Shown here: in pieces, positions 25,501 to 40,500 of the stretch
Numbering within the stretch: the first letter of the stretch is position 1
How the letters are laid out: every line of letters starts with the position of its first letter
Source of the DNA: Apteryx mantelli
Lineage: Eukaryota; Chordata; Aves; Apterygiformes; Apterygidae
Length of the DNA stretch: 64,000 bases
Assembly (NCBI RefSeq): GCF_036417845.1
Contig: NC_089983.1
Coordinates: 25,472,297 to 25,536,296 of the forward strand
Direction of reading: 5' to 3'
The notes under the pieces: generated by a model
What the model was told of the DNA's origin: nothing
The model's input: only the letters and a program-made list of their open reading frames with translations
Databases searched by the model: none
Translations under genes and position numbers: made by a program

Positions 25501-28500
25501 GAAATTGCATTATGTAATAACTTTTAGATGCTGTTCAGATTCAGTTTCACTTTGGTTTCATTTTCTTAGTCTCATCTGTGGCTATGAATAACTGTAGTAA
25601 CTCCCACTCCCACTAAAAACTTCTTCACCAAGCAAAATAGCGGGAATGGTGGAGGGAGGAGTGTTGTGTTTTTTTCTTCCTGTTGGACTGATTTGCTACT
25701 GAATTTGCAAATAAAAGTAGTGACTAAGAAATTTACATCCAGATCTTCAAAGTGTCTGGCACAAGTAAATTAAGTATTACCTACTCATTTGTAATGCAGA
25801 TAGTTGTCCAGACACTGCCAGTCTGCCACAAAAGCTGTTTTTTACTTCATTGAAGCTCAGTCACCTGACTGCTAGAAAACTCTTACATTAAGACAATTGG
25901 CTATTTAGTTTTAAGAAGTTATAGTACCTGTGTTTTAGAGGCATGCAGTTCATCTTTCCCTTAGTGACCTTCCTTACATGCTGGAAAGTATCAGTAATGG
26001 AGTAAGCTCCTATCTACTAGATATACCCTGGTGGTTGTGCAATTAGTTGCTCAATAGAACTTTCCGATCTGTTAAAAAGCATCAGTCTTTGATATCATAA
26101 TCATATAGTTTTATTGTGGGTAAAGCATCTGACAAAAATATAGATACTTCATCTTGAAATGCCCATTAATATTGTCTGTAGTTTATTTTGAGTCAAAGTT
26201 TAATACTTTTTTCCCCAAAGAACTGAGTCTCTTCAGTACTGTTTTCCTAGTGAGTGGTTCAGAACATGTTGAGTGCTTCTTTAGGGCACGGGGGAGGCAG
26301 GATTGAGTGCTTTAGCTATAATTAAGGAACTACTTGAAGATGCAATTTTTTTTTTCTCCTTAATCACAAAGGAGATACTGGTTATGTTCATGATTGTGTA
26401 GCTGCCATTTTGGCCTCTAGAGCTCTCCAGGATGTCAGCCCTTAAGCCTGAATGTGTATAGAGAAGCAAGTTCAAAGGTTTACATATAAAAGCAAGGGCA
26501 CAGGACATATTAAGCATCTGCAGGTGGGAGTTGGTGGAGACTTTACCTGAAATGGCAGTCTTAAAAAGATGGAATAATTCTTAGCTTGATGGTGAAATTA
26601 CTAAGATAGCATAGCAATTCCTTTGCTGATACTAGAATTAAATGTTGCTGAATTTTGCTCAGCTATTTGGTTATAGTAGCCTGAATGGAATACTGGACTT
26701 GGACAGACTTTCTAGCTGTTTCAAGTAAGACTTTCTAAAGTTTATATCTGTTTGTTTCCCAAGAAAAACAAAATGTCTGATTTCAAGGCTGCCTTGGAGT
26801 CATCTGAGAAGCAACATACAAAGTTTGCTATTTAATACAATTAATTTTTAATGACCCTTGTGTTCCAGACATAGAAAACTGCAGATATTTTTGATAACTT
26901 TCCATATATGACAAGAATTCTGTTAGGAATTAACCACCTTGCAAGCCTAGTCTTCTCTATACGGTATATCTTAGAGTACTGAAAACTTGCAAGATGAAGC
27001 TCAATCTATAATGAAAAATCATTTTTACTGAGAAATGATTGGATGTGGTGCTACTTATGTGTATTGCAGTGTTCACAGAAAAAAGCATCTTTGCTATATG
27101 TGCTTACGTATCTTGTATGGTAGACTGAAACTAATCTTGTAGCTTTGTGTGAACATAAAGAAATACCTCTGTAGCTGGGTTTGATACACCAAGTGGTTTA
27201 GTTTGAGAACTCATGTGGTAATATGAAGAATAAGCAATCTGCACTGTGCCAATACTTCAGATTTCCAGTTGTTAAGTCACATTACAAGAAGCTTAACATA
27301 TATTACTTGTATTACTCTTCAATATAGGCAACTGATGTAGTTGCCGCAGGAATTCTGTTTTACTTGCCAGTTGGAAAGGAGGCCATCCATGCAGTTATTC
27401 ATAGAAAGAAAATGTGGTACACGACCATGTTTCTTTATTAAGATGTGGTTAATTCCATGAAATAGTTTGAAAATCCGTGATTAGAATGGTATTAATAGTC
27501 ACAGAGACTTCACTTGTGAATCCGGTTACTGTGCATTTCAACTTGATAATAATACTGTGAATTAGCCTTTGGCGGAAAGTAGAAAGCATTTTTGTGGGAA
27601 AAGTTTTGGATCTAAGAGAAGAGTATTATGGAAAAAGATCAGGAGTCGAGCAATTCTCTGTCAGTGAGCCAGTGCTCAGCACTAGGTTAACCTTTTCTGA
27701 GGCTACGTCTGTAGGTTTGGTGAATGATCCAGGAGTCAGTATGTTGATTTGCATTTGTAAATGAACTTGCTGTGGAAGTGCACAAGCCAGCTTCTACTGT
27801 GCAAGTTGAGATAAATATTTAGATTTTTACACTCTCAAGCCTTTTGTTGCATGTAGTATTTATACTAATTTGTTCAAAGACTTAGGTAAGGTCTGTGACC
27901 TGTTTGATTCCTTATAATTTGGTATTGTCAGCCAAATTTCAATTAGTTCTAGAAAAGTATATTCTAGAAGTGCAACCATGAAACTGAGTCTGCTCACAGA
28001 AATTTCGACAGTTTCTGTGAATTCTCAAGAAGTTTGTAAAGGCTCAGTTGTGCAACTGTTCAGATTCAACTTTACTAGGATTATGAAGCTATGTATGAAT
28101 TTCAAAATATAAGTAACTTCTTGAAAATATCCATTAATTTGAAAATGTGAAGAATAACTAGGTGACAATGAATCCTGTGATGAGAGCTAAATTTTTCCAT
28201 TTCAAAATAATATATATTTTAATTTTGCAAAAACAGTAATACATGAATACATGAATAACTACCATCCTATCAATTACTGATTGAGAAAAAAGCATAGTAG
28301 ATAGTGTCAAGTGATTGTGGAACATTTTTTTCCCCCCTAAATGTCATCTTGTGCTAAAGGTTATTTCTCATTTTCTTGTGTTGACTACAAAGAAGAACCC
28401 ATAAAGACGATTGTGTGCATTGCTCGTTCATTGATATAGAGGGACTCAGGGTTCTCAGTTTGATTTGGGGGCAAGATTTTGATGCTTGATTGTCAACACT

Positions 28501-31500
28501 GACCCTTTAATTTGGAGGGTTATCTTATGGGTTCCACTTTTATGAGTAATAAATACTCTTTTCCCCATGTTAGACCCTTAATTCTGATCTTATTACACAC
28601 TGTGACATTTTTTATGAAGTTAGTGGGTGAAATCCAAAGTCCTGCTGAAATACAAATTTAGGAAATTGATTTTTATTTCCCTGTTCACTCCCTTTTCTTT
28701 CAGCTGTTCTTAATTAACAACCTGTATAGTCTCTTGCCTTAAACTTCTGCTAGTGAGTGTGAGTGAGCCATTCAATGGATACTGTAAACTCATTAGTTGG
28801 AGTGAATTTTATTTACAGTCTGAGGTCTATATAAATGTAAAACCACTACACTATCTATATAGCTGAAATCTTAGTTTCTCATTTGTAAAATAATAACCTA
28901 AAAGTTACGTTAGTGCGGTATTTGTTATTTTAACAGTGATAAATGAGTTTGAGAACTTAATTCTTTGGCCACTGACCTTTTCTGTTTTGCTGTTTCTGCC
29001 AACAGCCAAACTTAAACAAACAAACAAAAAAACCCAAAAAAACCCAACCAACCAAACAAAAAAAGCTGAATGTGAATGTGGCCATTGGTCAGCATATCTA
29101 GGGGGAAAGGTCTCCTTAAGCTATTGTACAATACATATTAGCTATTTGTCATAACTTCAGCTATTTGTGTTTTAAAGTTAAGCTTCTCCTGATGTTGGCT
29201 ATTAACCACTAAAATGATACTTTACTTGTGATTATTTTTTTAATTAAGCCCATGTATTAGCTATAAAGCCACTTGAGTGCATTGTAAATAAAATGGTGTA
29301 ATAATGAAGTGCTTTAATTACACCTCCTAAAGTATGCATAGTTCTCAGTACATTTTTTATTTAAATTCTTAACATGTTCACTTTTTTCTGAAAAGCAGTT
29401 TGATTCACTGTAAAGATGGAGATCCAGCCTTTAAAGTCATTTGAGCAAATTCTGTGGCTGTTCTCTAGTTAGGAAGTTTTCACAGTATTTGCAGCAAGCT
29501 AATTGCTTCTGCTAATAAATAATCTAAAATCGATGCTGACAGCAGTTAACTGGCACAGAGACTTTATTCTGTAAAGCACTTGGCTAATGACCTTCTTTAA
29601 ATTAATAGCATTAAGTGCTATGAGGAAATAAATCTAAGGAATTGCCTGTCATTTGCTTGTCATGTCTAATAACTTCCAATAATGATGGCTGATAGATTTT
29701 TGCACATGCCATTATTGAAGTTGTGCATGTAATTATTCTCCTCATTATATGTAAACAATTAGCAATATTTGGTGTTTCCTTGCAATAAAGCTGTTAAATA
29801 CAAGTAGCCCATTAAAGGTTAGTAACTTTTTTTAAGCAAAACTTCATTTCCTTTGAATACAGCAAATCTGAAGGTGTCTGACCATGGTACTGGTTCATTG
29901 GTATGAGCTTCAGATTTGGGAACTTTGTTGCCAGTAATGGGCGGTGATAAGGGGGAAATATTATGGAGAATTCTGTTCTGACCTGTGGAACTTTGTTTCC
30001 AGCTCGAAGAAGTAATGGAGAAGGAAACTTACAAGACTGCGAAATTAATTCTTGAGCGGTTTGATCCAGAATCAAATGCAAAGGTATTGCATTGCAAATC
30101 TTGGTGTTGATCCTGCCTCAGTATAAAAGATATCATGGAGCTGAGCATTCACATGATGTAATTTATAATTAATTGGCAGGAGGCTGAACTCCCATCTGCT
30201 GGAACATCTGCAACCCCCAGACCTGGTCAAGGTAATAGCCCTGTAAAACATCTGTTCTTTAGCATAGATACTCGTCTTTCATAGTAATACCTGCTATAGA
30301 AGTCTCTCCATGATAAAATTTGTAGATCGATGACCTTTTCTAGGGTTAGACTGTTTATTAGACTATGCCCATTAGTGTTCTTTATTTTTCAAATAATGTA
30401 TCAATTAGTAAAGGCTGATGCTATTCCACCTAGCAGAATGTTTAATGCTGCTTGATGCTGATGCATAGAGAATCAGGTCCTTGCTGCCTGCTGAGTATCT
30501 ACTTGCAATTTTTCTAGAATACTGAATGACTGTCAGAAGTATTATATAATGTTCATTGGCTTAGCTTTTCAATTCTGTTACCGTTTCTGTCTAATCAGAC
30601 CTTTCCTAATGCAGCATTTAAACTACTTTTATATAGTGGATAGAGAGATACCACAAAACTAATGCAGAAATCAAGTATTTTCTAGATGCTAAAAATGAAC
30701 AGTTCTTTACTCTTTAGACTGTCCCATTTAAAGATGCTGTTGCATAGAATAAAAAGAAATGGAAATAACTTACAACATGCATTTCAATGAAGCCTGTTTC
30801 TAGATTGCACATAGAGATTTATAGATTGGAAAGAAATAAAGGCCCCTCAACCCAGTAGAGTGTTTGCATTGAAAATGTCGGCTGGAATTTTGGGGGGAAA
30901 TAAAATTTGTGGATATTTATACAAAGTACCTTTAAGCTTTTCTTAACTTTAAGTATAACATGCTGTAGTTAATTGCAGTAATACTAATATTTTCAGTCTA
31001 AAGACAACCTAGTATACTGATGCTCAAGATGGATTACCTACAAAAAAATCTGGCTCAAGTCAATATAAGGACTAATTTGTTTTTACAACCAAGTTAAGTC
31101 TGTAGGGGCTGTGGAAAACAAACTGTAGAATCAGAGGTGTCATTTCCCATAGAAGAATTGTATTGCTGTAGAGTGTACACTAGGATTGTCAGCTTTTGTG
31201 TGTCAAACACTTTTGAGAAGGCTTTGAAGTAGCCAAACTTACTTATGTCTCATTTTTCACTCTTGGAGTGCATGGCAACTGGATTTACTAACAATGGTGT
31301 TCTGTAAGCTGTTCCTGCAGGGTCAAATCTACTATTTTGTTCTTGCTTTACTTGAAATTGTCATTAAAATATTTTAGCCCATCCTTACTTGTTGACATTC
31401 ACAATGAGTACTTGCAGTGTGGTATGTTCACAGTCAAGTTTTTATCTTTTCTGGTGTCCTAGACACAACAGCTTTTCTTTAAGTTTGCTCCTTACCTGTC

Positions 31501-34500
31501 ACTTGTGTCATTCTATTTCTGTAGTATTCATACATTTTAAAGGCTGAGGGCCTGTTCTGACTCAGTGTTCGGTTGTTGCCAGTGTTGACAATGAGTTGTT
31601 GCCAATTTTCTGTCATACCTGTAATGCTTAGGTAGAATGTTTAACTCCTTATGTTTGTTGTTCTCATTGAGATACACTAGAAATCAGCTCCAGACTAATG
31701 TGACATCTGTTTGTAGAATGCAAGTAATGCTGACTAGGGAATGAAACTGCCTGGAAATGTATGTTTTTGCTTAGAGATCTAGAGATCTTCAAAGATGTGA
31801 GATGTTCAAAGATATCTGTGAAAGAGTAGTTGTCTGTAGACATAGGCTAGCAGATTAAATCCCTAGTTTTCTGTAGGAGATAGTTGTAAATGTGTTGGGA
31901 CTTAGCTATCATTTAATGTTATAGTGAATTCTCTTCTTGTGCCTTACTTAAGGCTGAAAATATACATCCAAGACTAGTTTATGGATAGGTTGTTAATTTT
32001 AAATTGCAATAGCTGAGATTAACTGCAGCAAAAAGCGCAAAGTAAAAATGTAGATACTGACATATATCAATTATGTTTTGGATTAACAAGCTATAAATCA
32101 AATGGTCGATGAGAAATCTTTAGTCATCCTGGCTTTATTAAGAGATCAGCATTCTTGAAACTCGTAAAGAGTTAAGTGATTTTCTCCTTTTCATGGCAGA
32201 CTGATTAGCAATGGTGACAATTAAGTTGCTCTGTCTGTAATAGCTAACCAGTCTTGTGCATGTTTGTGTTTATAAAGCATAGCGCACATGCTTGTCATCA
32301 AGGTTCTGAAATAGTCAAAAGCTGGCGAATTGACTCCAGCATGTAGTACACTGATTTTTGACTTGACTGTTAATAGCAGGGATATGAGAGAGAGCTTCTG
32401 AGAGAGCTGAATTAAAAGTATTTCTGAAAGAATGGCACTATGGCCTGTGTTAGTAAATGTGGTAGAATAGGAATAAATTTGTAGAATGAAACTATTATTG
32501 CTGAGGAGTTTACTGAGACTTTGAAAGGAGGATAACTGATGACCAAGGTATGATCAGTTTGGACTCAATGTATATGAGGCAGCTGATGAAAAGTTAGGTG
32601 GTATGTTTTTGACTTAGCTGAAATGGAAACTTGTGCTTTCCACTGTAATTATTTACTACAAAGATTTAGTGGATCAGAACTACATAATAGTTTGTTCTCC
32701 AAGGAAAGATTATAGTGCCCCAGTACTTTTGCTTCTGTCTCTTAATTTTTGCGATTTTTGGCATTTTGACACCTATTTATTAAATAATTCAGTCTTAACA
32801 GAAGTTTCATATGAATCTTGAGCTTGGCATAAGAAAACACCTGGAAGTCCAGAAGGAAAAGGAATTGAAAGCTTTTTAAATGCAATTTGATCTAGTCAAA
32901 TTTTTTGAGGGATAGAGTTAATAAGTGTGTAGTTGTTCAGTAATCTAGCTGTATCAAGAAAATATACTTATATTTCAACAGTGGTATGAATACATATCAA
33001 CAATATCCTGTTGTTGATAGCAGTTCCCTCAGTTATGCTGATACAACTGTTAGCAGGCCTGTAATGTAAATGAGATCACTGCATGATCTAAATAAAAAAT
33101 AATGCAAGTACAGATGGCTGCAAGCTGTGAGATGTGTATGGACACCAGAAGAAAGAAAATTCCTAGTTTTGCACTAAAGCCAAAAATTAACTGCATACTG
33201 ACCTGCACTGTGCTCTTTTTCCTTGCACTAACGCTTGAAAAACAATGCATTTGTTTTCCTCTACAAAAATGAAGGAGTTTCAGAAGTGTCCGTATGCTCA
33301 TAAATGTGAAATATATGGCTGTTCCACCATTGGCAATATTCTAATGTTCTTTAAGAGATCATATTGAAGGCCCAGTTGTGAGTAACCCTGTTCATTAGTG
33401 TCTGCTTATGAGTCAGTATTGTTCAGTGCAAATAACTACAGAATTTGGACCTTGGTGGTCTCGAATAAAAGATCTATTTTTAAGTTATTCGTCTGTCTTT
33501 GTACAGCTGGCTTGCAAATGCGCAAAGAATGTTTAGGAAAATCTTTCTCTTACACAGAAACACAGAATGGTTGAGGTTGGAAGGGACTTCTGGAGATCTA
33601 GTCCAACTCCCCTACTCAAGCAGGTCCCTTCCAACCTCAGCCATTCTATGTTTCTGCATGATTCTGACTGAAGATACCAGAGTTGTCTTTTTCTCCTTTT
33701 GGTGGATATTAATCATATTTATATGTACAGATAAGTAGGCAAGAGGATAGCCTACATATGATGCCATTTCACAGCTCTAGATGTTGGCAACTTTCCCAAA
33801 TGAACTTCTGTTTGACCTACTGCTCCAATAATAAGGAACTCTTCCTTAACTTGTATAAGCTGATGTCAGCCCCAGCCCCTACTGGAGCAATCATATATAA
33901 TATTATATAATAAATAAATGGGATAATATATAATGGGGTAATATTTCCCTTTCAGGGACAGGTATCATTCTTTCAAAGTTCAGCGCACCCATCTCCCTGT
34001 GGTCATGCAATTGCCAGTGGAGTTGTAAAGTATCTGTTAAGAATTTAAAGTCTTCCAGTTGTCACAAAGTCAATAGATAAAATCTCTAATCTTTAAACTC
34101 TTCAGGGCATTAACTTAAAGTCCAATTCTAATGTGAAATTCCATTTGTTGCGAAGGTATCTAAGGAAGCTGGTTGAAAACAAGTGGGTACTGGAAATGGT
34201 GTTACTCTGTGGAGCATACTGTAGCCTTAGGTTTAAATATTCTTTGGGTATGCCTTTTATAGACAGACTAAGCTGTCACTTGTTAACCACGTTAATGTCC
34301 AGAGTCCTGAAGTGAGGGTTAAACTTCAAATTGATTTGTTGCAGTAGTATATTTCAAAAGCTGTTTAGTTGGAGGTGATTAGGTGTAGTGGATGCTAGTG
34401 ACCACTGTTCCTGAACCTGGTTTGTTTTGGTAAACAAACTTGTGTATAAGATAATGGAACTTCAGGTTTTCATACATTTGTATTATATCCAAATTTTAAT

Positions 34501-37500
34501 GCATTACTGGGATGATATTCCCATAGGTGTTAATGAGAACACTTTTTCAGGTAAGAAGAGCTGAAGAAACTTAAGGTTTTTTTTTATAGTTGTTGCTTAA
34601 TAGTAACTCTTGATAGTGGAGTGAGAAGAGAGAAAAGTAACTGCATTCCTCTAGAGCCCATTCACGTTCTGTGACAATCCAAGCAAATGTCCTGTTGATA
34701 GTGTTGTTGAGCAGAGTAAATGAAACTGTATGACCTAGTAGCTTGTTCTGGTTTTGGAACTATTTCATTTAACCAATCTGAAAAAAAGATCTGATAACTC
34801 TGAGCACTTAGCCGAGGTATTGTAGATATTAGCTGAATAATTTTAGGTCCTGTGGAAAACAAAATATTTGGAAGCATATTTAAACCATGGAGTCAAATAG
34901 TGGTCAGTTCTGCTTGTACATTGTTGGCTGAATCTACCTGTTCATGGCTCCATATCTTCTGGCTTAGAGTATGCAATTGTATGGTAAGTATCTGCTAACT
35001 TTTTTTCTGGAAGACTGAGTGTATAAAAGTTAATGATCATTGCTATTAAAATACAGCATTCTGTTTGAGTTTAATTTCTATGGCATACTCAGGCAGGCTG
35101 CTGGTAGTCTTTGGTCATAGACCTTTCTGGTTTTGTTTGACTAGGTTATTTCTGTGCTGATTAGAACAGCAATATTAATGTGCTTTGACTAATAACTCTT
35201 GCTTATTGTAACGCTAGATGTTGAATTCAGTATGCATGTGTTCTTGTCAGAAATCCGTCAGAGGACCACAGCTCAAAGAAATGCTTCTACACCCACTTCT
35301 GCAACTCCTAAACAAGGCTCTCCAAAATCACCTGTTCCAGTAACAGCATCTCCTAATCTGCAGAGAGACCCATCAGCTCTGAGCGGACCCCTGGAAAGAA
35401 CTGTTGTGCCATCCTTGCAGTCAAATGTTTTACCAAGACGCCCTGGGTCCCCTGCTACTTCAGTGCCTGGAATGGGTAAACAGAGCACTTAATGTTATTT
35501 ACAGTTTATATTGTTTTCTCTGGTTACCAATAAAATAGGCCATTTTCAGACAGTATGGAAATGGCATTTCATTTGGAAATAGCAGAGCAGTTATCTGATT
35601 AAGTGGGAGTTCCATATTCAATTAGCCATAACTCTTTACAGCTGGTACCTTTTGATGCTGAAACTATTGCCTGAGCTCATTTAACTGTTATGGCTTCTTT
35701 GTTTAAATGGCAATAAAACTTTGCAGTATTCTGTAGTCAACAATATAGCATACCTTTTTATGTCCTTGGTTTAGGGGAGCTCTATGTTTATATAAATCAG
35801 GTAAAGAGAATGCTTTCAGAATAGAGTCATGTTTCTCACTAAACCCTGCGCATATTTCCTAACATGCATCTTGACATTTATTTGAATTTTTATTCTGGCA
35901 GAGATATTAATGTAGCATAGATTAAAGTGTAAAATACAGAGTACCCTGGAAAAGTCGTCTTCACCTTATAGCTGAATTTTTCTAAAGTTACACGTTGGGT
36001 ACAGTAGTCAAAAGTTTAGCAACAGTTTGGTTGAGATCTTATAGAAGCGAATGCTCTTCTGAATTGGTTTTGTATCCTGAAGATGCTTTTCCCTGGATTT
36101 CTGCCTAGTGTTCAGATTGGGTGAGTTTTCTCAAATAAAGCATGAACAGAATTACACAGGAGGGATACCAAACTTAGAGTTTTGGGGGAATTTTGTTCCT
36201 GTTCTCAAGGATATCAAAACTGTATGGTTTAGTGCCAGGCCTTTCATTTGTTGTGGGATGCCTGGCAATTTGATCACAAGGCAAAAAAGGGATAAAACTG
36301 TCTTGAATATAGGAAGGATGCAACTTGACAGGATTCTTTTGAGCACTACTGTAATAGAGTAATTCTTTTTTTTTTTTTCTTCCCCTTTAGGCAATGGTAA
36401 AGAATAGTTTTTTACCTGTGTCCCTGGTTTCAACTTTAAGAAACTTAAGTCTTACTAACTGTACTTACTAACTGTACTTACTTGCATGATACAATCTAAA
36501 AATAGGACTATACATAATACATTGACACCCTGTCTCTCAGTGGAAAAAGTTGGGCAGCTGGATTTCAAAATATCTGTTCATAGTGTTCAGTGTAGCGGCA
36601 TAAACTTGTCGTATGAAGAAGTTGTGATCTCCTCTCTGTAGAGTCCATTAAGCCTTGTTTTTTGATTAATAACTGTTGATCTTTATTATGAAACTGCTAA
36701 TACTGTTTTTAGCCCTAAATTGAAATGCAAAGGCAAGTTGTTAATCTTGATTATCTTGAAGGTATCAGAAATAAGCTACTCACAGCAGGAAACTGGGCAT
36801 TTGATTTCAAACTAAGTTTTCTGAAACCTGTTTACTGAAAGTGTCATAATGAGTTTAAAATTCCATGTACCTTCTTGGTTAAGAAGCTGCCTAAATAATA
36901 ACATAATATCAACTGCATGTTGCAGGGTTTTTTCCTTAGGGAAAGATTTAGGCAAACTGAATACATTGTACTAAGTTCAACCTTTACTCCAGCAATGGTT
37001 CAAAAAAATTAATGAGATTTTTTTTTCAAGGGACAGGTGCCAAGTCTGTTAATTAAAAAAAAAAAAGTTCTTAATGCAGATTTTGTATATACTGTATAGG
37101 CACATTTTTTTTCCCAGTAATAACTGGTCTCTTGAACAAACTTAGTGCTTTCTGTCAGGTGTAGAAATGGAAACCACTGGAATTTCCAGTTAATGCAGAA
37201 ACCCTGTTTTTCCTGAATTTGCCAAACTTTCTGGGCATATAAGATCTCAGTTGCAGATGTAGTGAAAAGTATGTAAATTCTGTTTCTGAGAGTAATATCA
37301 TTGCATCTAAGTTTACGCATGGCTTGCAACAAATACGAATAGCCTTAATTATCTCTAAAGTAGAGAAGATTAATAATTCATTTTCATTATACTATATTTT
37401 GTAGAGGAGAATCAATTTAACGTGTATTACCACCGAGCTCCCATATGTTTGAAAATTAATAACCAGCAGGTAGTTGAGAGTTTGCCAAGTTTTGCGAAAA

Positions 37501-40500
37501 TGACCAGTCTTTCTACAATGATTGCTTTTGATGTTTATATTAATTACTGGTGTCCATAACAGCATGAGAACCAAGATGCTTGGTTTGAGTTATTAGTAGG
37601 CAGGTAATTGAAGATACTCTTGGAGCATGTTCTAATGTTTCGTATCTCTAGATAGCTTTACTTTTTAACTTCTAGAAACTTTCATATATTGGTAGTATAC
37701 AGGTCATATGAAAACTCAATCTTCTGAATAGAAGGCTAAATATGGGCTTGAGTTTTAACCAAATATCTACAAAATTATTCCAGAGTTTTTTCTCTTGCAT
37801 ATTGCATCAGTGTTGCATATCTTTACCTTCATACTTGTATTGAGTGTTTTTCATTCACTTTTTTAATGGAAGCTTAAGGTCTGTCAGTGTTTTGTGAAGC
37901 CCTGGAAAATACATTTTGCCTGAAGTCTTCTCTTGACAGCTCTTTTTGAATCTGTAAAATGAAATGTAAGGCCCAGGAGATGTTGCATTGAGTTTGTCCT
38001 GGCTTGCTGCTTTGAGATTTTTTTTTAATCTTGGCTCTTACTTGTTGATGGAATACAGGAATAACTTAAATGCATTCACTGTTTTCTCTTGAATTATCAG
38101 TTCTTTTGTTGTTTGAAAATGGAGGTTATTTTAAAAACACTTATTTTGAGTGAAATGTCATCATACTTATTGAAGAGTTGTGAGTTACAGTGTCTTCTCA
38201 ACAAATTTTATTGTGCTTATAAAGATTAAGATATTCCTTTTGGGTCAATTAACTAATATTGATGAGAAGAGATCTTGCTAAGTTTTGAAAGGCTGTGCTG
38301 TCAGAAATATTGTAACCTTAATGGCAAGATTAATCATATTCAACATGTAGCACTTCAGGAGGACATTTCCCAAAATTTTGGTGGTTCTTGAAACAATGTT
38401 TGTTTGCAGCAGGGAATTTATGTTTAGCTCTACACAGTGATTAAACATCAGGCCATAATCTAATTTCCTGCCATAACCTAATTTTTTTTCCTTTGTCCTT
38501 CCAATCTGTGATTAAAAGGTAGACTTGAAATAACAATTGCTGGCAGTTACATTTACTGCTGTATTTAAACTTAAAGTCCATGTTGGGTCAGTTTACCAAA
38601 GACTTGCTGTCCTGTCTTTGTGTATGTGGTTATGGGTACATGCTACTTCCGTGCATAGTTTTATGAAAAAATATCAGTTGCATTGCTGGAAGTGTTGACT
38701 TCATGCATGCCCCAATGTTGTCCCCAGCTAAGATGCTATAATGAAACTCTTCTCAGAAGTTTGAAGTCCACTGTTTTTCCATGATATTTTTGAATTAAAT
38801 GTCCTTTCAAATTAGTTCAACTTAACAAACTCTGCTCTCTTGGTAGTCCTTTATTTAGGTTTTCTTTAAAATCCTTTTTGTGTCTTGGAGCAATGGGCTT
38901 AGTTTGTACTCAACTTCCTCCTCCGTTCATTGGCCATTATTTGGGGGATTCTGTTAAACAAATATTCCCAAGAAAATTACTGGAACCATATAGCAAATTC
39001 AAGAGAACTGAAAACTGAATCTACAGTCACCAAAAGCCCTTCTTTTAAGCCATGCCATTTGTATGTCTCTTTTTTTTTTTTTTTTGCTGGATATAGTGAG
39101 AATAGCTACAAGCCAGAACTTTTTCCTGAGGAAACTCTGGTTACTTTCAGTGTCTTGAAGGTTTTACTTCTAAGAATTAGTTCTTGCATGGCTTCAGACC
39201 ATTACATGCTGATTTCTTTCATTGACAAGCAAAACTGCAGTAACAGCACAAGCTGCCTAGAGCTAATGGTGTATGGTGCTATGTGAGGTTATAGCACTGT
39301 CCCGCTAGAGGTATTCTTCCTCTACAGGGTGGCAGCGATCTATTTAATATGCTAAATATGATCCCAAATCATAGAATAGCTTCCTGAACTACTGGATGAG
39401 CTTTTGGGTATAGACAGTGGTTCACTGTGGAATGGGTGGCTAGTGGGTGTAGCAAAGTCTTGGCCTCTCAGGTATGTGGTGCGTTGTCCTGGAAAGAATC
39501 TCTCCTCCACATGAGCGTGGAGGTACGTCAGGACTTGTGAATAGTCTGCAGAACCCTTTGTTCTGAAGAGTAATTGCAGGTCAGAACCTAGGGGACAGTG
39601 CTTTGGAGGAGTAGGAAGTGTGTGCGTGTTTGTTCACAACCTTGCTGAGAAGCATTCAAGCTGTGGAACTTGATAATACTATCACCTGCAAAAAATGGTC
39701 TGATGGATGAGGTCATTAGATTAATCTTGGATAGTGTAAGTGCTCTCTAAAGGACACACTTTCAAGTGTATTCCCACCATTGGATCTCCCTGCAACAAGC
39801 CTATTTCACCATAGGTAAGAACAAGAAGTTTCCTCTTCCTTCAGAGCAAATACCAGTTCCCTAGTCTTCCACAGAAGGAAATGTTATTCCCCACTGATGT
39901 TTCTGCACTCAAGTGTTGGCAAAGTGGCTGGCTGTACCCAACTTAGTGTTTCACAGAACTGATGATGTATGTCTTCGGTATGAAACCTGCTAACATTAGT
40001 TGAAGTTTTTCCACCTAACCTTAACCATTTTGAACTCAAATAGGGCTTTGCAATATGACAAGTAGTTTTGTCTTCATGTTAAACTGAGTCTCATTTGATC
40101 TGTTAGGTTTAATAATTTTTCTCTTCAGTTGTCTAAAGTGACCTCCTTCTCCCAACTTCAGAGTTCTGAAAGGACTTCTTTGTTTGTCCTGTTTGAAAAT
40201 GTCCTCTTTCGTGGCCTTTCAACATGAATCATAAAAGTCTTATGGAAATACTTTTAAGTTGTGTCCATTTAAATTCTTGTAAGTTCTGTAACTTATTCAT
40301 CTCATACTCCTGTCTAAAATCTCTTGGCCAGTAGCATGGCCTTGGAAAACAGTTTCAGATACTTGGTTATTTGAATGGTGATATCTGAATGATTTAGACT
40401 TAATATCTTACCAAATCATGTTTTGCTCATATTATGCTTAGCATCTTCTGTATTAAGGCTGGAAGAGAAGGTAAATATAAGAGCTCAAAGCTACAAAAAT

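Noticed and set aside
35273..35488. Minus-strand 71-codon ORF over exon 9
   Set aside because: An antisense shadow of LNPK exon 9.
38930..39286. 118-codon + strand ORF in intron 9
   Set aside because: It spans a T16 tract (poly-Phe), has no splice-compatible phase with LNPK and no recognised motif.
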